A DNA stretch of 64,000 nt from Escarpia spicata (lineage: Eukaryota > Annelida > Polychaeta > Sabellida > Siboglinidae): positions 66,101,304 through 66,165,303 of the forward strand of contig OZ023206.1 in assembly GCA_963995525.1 (NCBI GenBank), given 5' to 3'. Of this stretch, positions 46,363 through 64,000 are shown one piece after another (the first letter of the stretch is position 1; the number at the start of each line of letters is the position of its first letter). The notes under the pieces were generated by a model. That model worked only from the letters and a program-made list of their open reading frames with translations, had not been told where the DNA came from and did not search any database. The position numbers and the translations under genes were made by a program.

Positions 46363-47537
46363 TCACCTCAGCTGTAGAACACTGGTCAGTATGCTAAGTC
46401 CCGCCGCAAGGCTGACCAGTAGGACACGAGGCCGGGCGTGAGATGGGCTTCCCCCGTGTACAGACTTTTTGCCCGTACAGTCTGCGGCGACGACGTCGAT
46501 AATGCCCGAGACGTCAACGTGGTCGAAGTAACTGACGCAGCAGTAGAGGTTGTCGTGCCAGCCACAGCACAGCCCCCGCGAGCCGCAGTCTTGGGCCGGT
46601 TGGAAATCTCCGTTTTGCGTGCAATGGCTCGGGCACTTCTCAGGGCAAACTACTGAAAGATGGGGCAAGAGTTAATATTAAGTCGAGTTGGTTAGACGCA
46701 CTGTCAACTGACTTTGCGTGCGTGCATGCGTGCGTGCGTGGGTGAGTTGGTGGGTGCATGGGAGGGCGGGTGGGTTGTTGGGTGTGTGTGAGTGCGTGCG
46801 TGCTTGCGTTCGCAAGCGAGATAGATATATATTTGGAGGTTGTACGCTTACAGCCTTACATATTCTTATTGAAAACACTTATTAATACATAAATTAAAGT
46901 TAGAATTTACGTTTTTGTTTGCAACCATTATAAATAATATTTAAATGATTAGCATATATAATAAGGAACGGTTGGATACATGCACGCAGACCTAGATGAC
47001 GATTAGGTTGTGTTTAATGCTAGGAAGCTTTCAGGATGGCCGTCGCCAACGTCTCGCAGCAGCAGGTGAGAAGCACCGCAGAGGAAGAGCAAGAACATCC
47101 CAATACCAGCATACAGGTGTTCCATGCAGTGTCTGCAACCACCTGTGTGCATCGGACTTTGGTTTCCGGAACCGCATACGAACCCACAGATGAGTGGACA
47201 GCGCAATGTCTTCCTCGGCAGACGAGAGACTACTACTAATGTTAGGAATCTTAATTCACCCTTGCGTTGCCCCACGCCCTTTCACTCCTCGCATAAACCC
47301 CCCACCCTGTCATTGTGAAAACGCAAACATGGATTCTTTGTACAGGGCATTGTTAGTGAATTTGTGTTGTTAGCAATGTCCCGAAGGTATACATTCGTTC
47401 GTCAAATAGGACAAACGTTTCCAGAAACTCACAACGTGCATAGGTGAAGCTCCCAGCACATAAGTGTTGGACGACGTACACTTACCGGTAGCACATAGAA
47501 TGTACAGCAACAGTGGGTAATAACACTTCTCAAACAT
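46363..47537 (-). CDS. Small cysteine-rich secreted/membrane protein (Shisa/CYYR-like)
   Basis: Two minus-strand exons, 47537-47486 and 46652-46363, join in phase 1 (donor GTAAGT, acceptor ATCTTTCAG) to give 113 residues. Exon 1 encodes a signal peptide, MFEKCYYPLLLYILCAT. The mature part has CPEKCPSHC, then DCGSRGLCCGWHDNLYCC, spacing C-x3-C-x3-C-x11-C-x5-CC-x7-CC, followed by VSYFDHVD. The C-end ARPRVLLVSLAAGLSILTSV forms a hydrophobic tail ending LQLR, compatible with a GPI signal or a short membrane anchor. CC...YCC followed by aromatic residues is the style of Shisa and CYYR families, which are type I membrane adaptors, but here the hydrophobic stretch comes about 35 residues later. Neither function nor orthology is established. 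The intron carries a LINE remnant. Confidence 0.6.
46715..46810. repeat. GTGC/GTGG microsatellite-like tract
   Basis: Runs of GCGTGCGTGCATGCGTGCGTG and GGTGGGTGCATGG, within the intron of the cysteine-rich gene. Confidence 0.8.
46990..47200 (+). mobile_element. LINE C-terminal zinc-finger remnant
   Basis: A + strand frame ends GVPCSVCNHLCASDFGFRNR then IRTHR and a stop. The C..C....S..G...H.R.H pattern closes the ORF2 of many invertebrate LINEs; a similar end is at 57100 on the other strand. Only the last roughly 60 codons are present. Confidence 0.5.
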
Positions 47538-48655
47538 CGTGGCTCCAATTGATCCTAGTTCTTTCGCAAAACACTTCCCGTTGCAGGTATATTACATTAC
47601 TCAGTTTTGAACAGGTTTCTCCGCAATAGCGCCATTTTCGAAACAACCCCACGTCAAGCGACGTTTCAGCAGCACAAAGCCTACACAAGCGTAGCCGACG
47701 ACGCATACATTATATACGTAATTAATGTAATCGATTCGACCAGTGTTGGCGACGTTATGAATAATCCATGCACGGCCAGTCACCAGTGTTTTGTGTCTTT
47801 CTCTGTGTTCTTTTAATAGGTGCGATTATTCAGAACACGTCCGGTTGGGTTGAATGGCTTGCGTTTGGCCTACGTCTCGCTTGAATGTCTATGTTTTGCC
47901 TACGTCAGCATATATGTCAATATTGATAATTTGTCATGACAGCGCCCATGCAATGCACTATCTTTACTGTCGCGATATAGAACCAGATGATTGGTTATAT
48001 GCCGATAGATACGCCTTATGTAAACCGCCACAGTTTCGAAGTCCTATAGACCTGTTTGTGTACTATTGACTGGTATAACAGGTCTCACGAGCATTATCTC
48101 AGCGACTTATGTTTGACTTGATAAAACACTCATTTAAGCAAAGGACGTTCCGCGGGCCGTTTAACAGTCGATCTCTTAAACGCACTTTGGCAAATGTGTG
48201 CTGCGTGTCGAGTATTCATTCCACTTTAAAAGGACCAAAACTCCATTCTACGTTGGTCTGCAACACAAAACGTCTGGTGGACATGCTTAAACGTCGTTCT
48301 ATGGTCGGGGGCGAAGCACAAATTATGCCTCTCTCGTGGTCCGGGACGCGTACGTCTGCCGTGTTTGGCCACTGGTAATTAAGGTAATATATCTGCCAAT
48401 TTTTGGTTTGAATCCCTGGAGATTCACCTGTGGTTCAGCACGCTTCCCATGTCGCGTTATCTCGTCGGGCCGTCTCGGATCTTACATTAAACTTGTTATC
48501 GTAGTTTAGTGCACATGCATAATATATTATTCACTATGTGGCAGCTCTAATATGGCTGTCAACAAATGGGAGGTCAAAACGCGAATTCTGAGCCAGACTA
48601 TCTTCCTGGCGAAGTCACGCAGCCAGGCGAACTAGAGTCGGTTAAGCGATACTAC
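47538..48655. other. Intergenic, no supported gene
   Basis: Candidate promoter side of the cysteine-rich gene. An open stretch at 48109-48378 on the + strand has no recognisable domain. Repeated phrases TTTTGCCTACGTC and TTTGGCCTACGTCTCGC lie near 47868-47905. Confidence 0.35.
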
Positions 48656-48657
48656 TA

Positions 48658-50032
48658 CAGTCATTTGCAAAAGTTTAAGACCAGGCACGATTTTTTTAGA
48701 ATTTTACATGGCATCAGATTGCATCAGATAATGTCTGGATTGCATCATCCTATTTGGGCCTTGAAGCAATACGCCTAGTCTGTACTTCCAGGTTATTTGT
48801 TTTCTGCTGTCAGTATCGATTAGGTGTTTTTCAGTTTTGTCTTCATCCCTGAAATGGGCAAAAAAATCGTCTTTGACAGAGGTTCCAAGGGCACAAATAG
48901 TGACTCTACATGGAGAAGGATATACGGAAAGAGACATTAGTGCTAAATTACGTTATTCCAAGACAGCTGTGCACAACGCCATCGTCAGATTCAATACTGA
49001 TAGCACTTTTCGTGACAGTAAAAGGAGTGGTCGTCCACGGAAAACTACGCTCAGGGATGACCACGCAATGAGACGCATCGTTATGCGCTCGCCAATGAGC
49101 TCATGCAAGAAAATTCGGGCTTCTTTACGCTTAAAAGATACGGAAATAAGTCTCAGTACTGTTTCGAGACGTCTCAGCAAGGAATTTGGGCTCAAGTCCC
49201 GCAAGCCGGCCCGGAAGCCACGCCTGACACCTGTGATGAAAAAAAAAGAGACAGACGACATCGCCACTGGACTCTCACGCAGTGGAAGAAAGTGTTGTTC
49301 TCAGATGAATCGACCATGCAACAGTTTATACCTCGCAAGAGGCATGTTAGGCGGCCAGTAGGTAAGCGATTTGATGAGAAATATACAGCAGCCACAATGA
49401 AACACCCGCCAAGTCAGATGATTTGGGGTGCCATGTAATGTTTTGGCCCTTCTGGTCTGTATTTTATTCCACCTAACACCACTATGACTGGACCTAGGTA
49501 CGTGGAGTTGCTGAAGGAGAAGCTGAAACTGCATACGGACATCCACAAGTGTACGATTTCCATGCAAGATGGCGCTCCTTGTCACCGATCCAAGGTAGCC
49601 ACTGATTTCCTCAAGAAGAACAAAATCTCCGTGCTGGAATGGCCTGGGAACAGCCCAGATCTAAATCCCATTGAGAACCTGTGGACTATAATGAAGGATA
49701 AGGTGGCAGACAAACAACCACCAAGCGCTCAAAACTTGAAAATAGCTATCAAGGACGTTTGGGTCACCGAAATCACCCAGGAGTACTGCGAATCTCTGGT
49801 TTCTAGCATGCCATGTCGCATCCAGGCGGTCATTGACAGCAAAGGAGGCCACACTAAATACTGAAAAGTAGAGACACTGACACTTTTGGACGACATAAAG
49901 TTTCATATTATGTTGTACTACGTTTATTTGGCGAAATAAACTGATATAATGTTATGTGAAGGCCAAAAAATCATAGTTTTGTCAAATTTCTTTAAAAAAT
50001 CGTGCCTGGTCTTAAACTTTTGCAAATGACTA
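48658..50032 (+). mobile_element. Tc1-like transposon, 1375 bp
   Basis: Terminal inverted repeats CAGTCATTTGCAAAAGTTTA at the left and AAACTTTTGCAAATGACT at the right extend inward through AGACCAGGCACGATTTTTT and its inverse. TA dinucleotides at 48656-48657 and 50033-50034 are the expected target duplication. Length and structure are those of a full-length Tc1 element. Confidence 0.92.
48837..49864 (+). pseudogene. Tc1 transposase, one frameshift and one stop
   Basis: The N-terminal paired-like helix-turn-helix domains (EVPRAQIVTLHGEGYTERDI, SAKLRYSKTAVHNAIVRF, GRPRKTT) read from about 48870. After the A-run at 49238-49246 the frame changes to HWTLTQWKKVLFSDEST with the first catalytic D. 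WGAM is followed by TAA at 49436, then MQDGAPCHRS and LNPIENLW give the second D and the E with 34 residues between (DD34E, Tc1 class). It ends KGGHTKY at 49864. Only two lesions, so the copy is young but inactive. Confidence 0.88.
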
Positions 50033-50034
50033 TA

Positions 50035-52239
50035 TCTATAACCCACTGGATCTTGTTCCCAGCGGTCAAAGTTGCTTCCCAGTCGGGCGTGTGAGAGACG
50101 CCGAGTAGGCAGCTAGAGTATATACACTGTATCATTGGACCACTGGTTCTTAATAAATAACCATCTTATATGAATGTACATAATCGGACAGATAAGGGTT
50201 ATCCCTGTATCAATCAGGCTGCCCTGTCATGCTGGAGTAGTGTTTGAACAACATCCAGCAATGTTTAATTAGGAGGGGGTTCACGATTAGAGGAAACAAG
50301 GAATACTAAGATATGCAATTAGGGGTTCACATTTTAAAACAGAGACTTGAGGGGGGGTCCACGTCCCAACCAAAGTTACATACATACACTGACACACGTC
50401 TTTGTCCCAGCTATGTGGCCAACAGCGAAGACGAGGACAGTGGAGATGGGCAGACAGTCACAAGCTGGTAGTGAAAGTGTCAATACGTTGCCGTTGATCT
50501 ATGACTGGTTTGGTAATCTACCTCATTGCTCCACGTAGTCTCAGGGTTGTTGGTTTCATTGCCAGAAACAATGTTGCACTTTTGTAAGTGTTAGATCTCA
50601 AAATAGCGCATACAGTGGACGCCACCATACTGTGGTGTCAGGAACTTCCGCTTGTAAGAAATACATTTGAATTCCCCGGCGCAGCATGCACTGCTTTAAA
50701 TCTACCCGTCGATATAAAGAACACAATGTAACATTATAATGAACAGATTGCCTAAGTCCCCGTATAGTCCTTGTGGCCACAGTATGTTGTGTTTGTTCAC
50801 TTGAAACACGTGTTTAACCATGCATTATTATTAGTGTCCCAGAAAGTGTTGTGGGTTTGCTGCAAACTATGAATGGCTTGTTTCTTGTGGTTCAACAACT
50901 TCACATGTACTAAATTGCTTTCCAACAACAACGTGACTGGAATATGTAGATGACACTTTAAAAACGTGACGAAAGTTACGTTTTCTGATAAGCCAAACAA
51001 ACGCTGGGCATATGTAGATGTTTTTGTTTTGCTATATTTGGTTCCCAATTGTAATTATATTCTTACGGAACCTATTAAAAAAAATTCTAAAGAATAATCC
51101 TAAACATGGATAATTAGTTCCTGAATAATATATAAAACCACTATATTTATAGGCTGCTGAATATTTAATTTAGATGTTAGTAAAACGTCCCGATTGACGA
51201 GATCGTGTGTGGGTGTGTGGGCGCGAGCGAGCGTTCGTGTGTAAATGTGTACGTTTCGCTTGTATGAGATTTACGTGTGTGTGAGTACGTGCATGTCTGA
51301 CTTGCCTTGTATGTTTCCTGTTGTCACCGAATGCACAGTTGTTTGTTTGTGAGCATGCACAGTTGTTTGTTTATGATTCCTGTTCAGAACGTTTCAGTCA
51401 AATATCTCCCAAATAAATATATTATGTGTTTTGTTTGTAATACGTTGTGGTGGGCATGGTGCGTGCGAAGATCTGGACAGGTGTTGAAGTATGGTTGAGA
51501 GGCGGGACGGATCGCTTTACACTCGCTTTCTGGATCCGCCCCTGCGTCTGTAATTAAGTGCAGGTAATGTGCATATATCACATTTAGGTTTGGACATCGC
51601 CGCGTAGGCGATCGAGGTGAGTATAAGTGGGGGGCTGTGGTACGTGCCCCCTAGACCTTTGTAATTTTGCGTGCCCGTAGACCTTTCTGAATGAGCCCAC
51701 GTGGCCGTGCCAAGACAGCGAAGATGAAGTTACGGCGGCGCGGCAGCGACAAATTATTGTCTACACCATTTCGTTTGGCCGCCATGCAATTGAGGTTTCC
51801 CCCCCCCCCGGTTTCCCCCCCCGGTTCCCCCCCCCCCCCCCGACTCGCTTTCTGGATCCGCGGGGGCGGGGGCTGAGTCGGACCTTCAGCACTCTGCTGC
51901 AGTCGGACAAGAAGGGGGGAGTGCTGTTGGAGATTTTTGCGGTGTTAAATTTAGGCAAAATAATGGCCAGTGCATCACGCTACTGCCGGACATAATGTCA
52001 CAATTTCAGGAATCAACCACGAGGTGATGCATGCATTTTTATGTCATTTAACCGGAATATTGATCAAAATTAGGACCTTTATTCCGCGTAAACGAACGAT
52101 CAACTGGTTTATTTATTGGCAGGTAACGGACGCGCGACATGTCATAAGGAGTAATGACATCTAACAGATAACGACCTAACTAACCTCCGTGGTTCAGAAA
52201 CCATTCGGTAGAGGGCAGGTTATCATTCAACCATAAACA
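50035..52239. other. Intergenic upstream of the CNNM gene
   Basis: No supported gene. Includes GTGT-rich tracts at 51200-51300, a copy of the dispersed repeat at 51655-51775 (partner at 43965-44095), and C-runs at 51796-51841. The last 300 bp before 52263 should hold the promoter; no TATA box is evident. Confidence 0.45.
51796..51841. repeat. Poly-C runs
   Basis: Three C homopolymers of 8-15 nt separated by GGTTT and GGTT within an otherwise GC-rich repeat. Homopolymer lengths may be inaccurate in the assembly. Confidence 0.85.
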
Positions 52240-52252
52240 TAACCTTTGACCT
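52240..52252 (-). promoter_or_regulatory. DR1-type nuclear receptor site candidate
   Basis: TAACCTTTGACCT reads in reverse AGGTCA-A-AGGTTA, two hexamers one base apart with one mismatch, 10 bp before the CNNM start codon. A further AGGTTA lies at 52218. DR1 sites bind RXR/HNF4-type receptors in animals; its use here is inference. Confidence 0.35.
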
Positions 52253-52262
52253 GTTTTCCAAC

Positions 52263-63385
<11,123 letters not shown>

Positions 63386-64000
63386 GTAGGTGGCGCTTCT
63401 GTCAGTCTGTAGGAGTCTTGCTGAAAATGCTTTGTGAAGTTTTGGTCACTTTTAATGACCTGAAAAAATAGGCGTTTGAGTAAAAAATAGGCGTTTGTGC
63501 ATCATACCGCTTTCGTGGTGACACAGGATGGCCGGCTGAGACAGTTTCTTATAGGACAACACAGCTGTAGAAATAATTCAGTGAAATTCCGAACATTGCA
63601 TGGGGGTTGTGTAAAAGACTGCCACCCATGATTTGCAAGGATACTGTTAAATAGATAATAATTAGTCATTGTCGAGGCATCATTTTAAATACTTTACCCT
63701 TGTAGTCAACTTTGTAGGGTTATTGTCAGGTTGTGACTTTTCAGTAACAACATCATTGTCATGTTCATTTTTAGTTATTGTTAAGATGGTAATTTTTGGT
63801 CTGCTTTACCTTCACCAATAAGTTGATGATTCAATCACTTTAGGATTCACTACTCAGATGAAGTTATTATCATTACTAGTACATGAAATAATTAGTATTT
63901 AAATAATTTTTGGCAGGCTAAAAAGCCTGCCTAAAAGTGATTTACAAAACAAAATTAAGTGAAATAAAATCGAGGTGTTAAAATAAAAATAGGTTTAAAA
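63386..64000 (+). other. CNNM intron 3, beginning
   Basis: AT-rich. A small hairpin GGCAGGCTAAAAAGCCTGCC lies at 63913-63932. The next CNNM exon is not in the window. Confidence 0.6.

Noticed and set aside
48109..48378. 89-codon open frame on the + strand
   Set aside because: No recognisable domain, no intron signals and no paired exon nearby; cannot be told from chance.

Overview
The window is animal nuclear DNA. Genes are split into short exons with GT/AG introns, coding density is low, and mobile elements and minisatellites fill the introns. The mix of tRNA-derived SINEs, CR1-like LINEs, ISL2EU and Kolobok-like transposons and long minisatellites suits a marine invertebrate such as a mollusc or other lophotrochozoan. 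That placement is inference; no species marker is visible.

Three host genes can be supported. (1) On the + strand, 5519-39453, the 3' portion of an SLF2/FAM178-family gene (SMC5-SMC6 complex localization factor). Thirteen exons join in one uninterrupted reading frame of 625 codons ending at 39453; the 5' exons lie outside the window or were not recognised. (2) On the - strand, 46363-47537, a small two-exon gene for a secreted or membrane-anchored cysteine-rich protein of 113 residues, distantly like the Shisa/CYYR group. (3) On the + strand from 52263, the first three exons (553 codons) of a CNNM/ancient conserved domain magnesium transporter gene that continues past the window end.

Layout: 1-5500 holds a 28-bp satellite, a GCGGG-rich region and a second, unrelated 28-bp minisatellite. 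5519-39453 is the SLF2-like gene. Its introns carry a 44-bp minisatellite, a foldback hairpin, a 64-bp array made of copies of its own splice acceptor and exon start, a 40-bp G-rich array, LINE and SINE debris, an ISL2EU element with an intact THAP-DDE transposase and a SAP-SWIM-YqaJ partner gene, and a decayed Kolobok-like element carrying a P2X7-ballast-like gene. 40190-43655 is a recently dead CR1-like LINE. 43860-52262 is intergenic with a 243-bp GT tract, the small cysteine-rich gene and a Tc1 transposon. 52263-64000 is the CNNM gene, with MITEs, a reversed LINE and a complete SINE in its introns.

The most notable points are the tandem amplification of a functional splice acceptor plus exon start next to the real exon, the two different two-gene DNA transposons in neighbouring introns of one gene, and the adjacency of an SLF2/FAM178 gene with a CNNM gene. 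That adjacency parallels human chromosomes 10q24 (SLF2 with CNNM1/CNNM2) and 2q11 (FAM178B with CNNM3/CNNM4).
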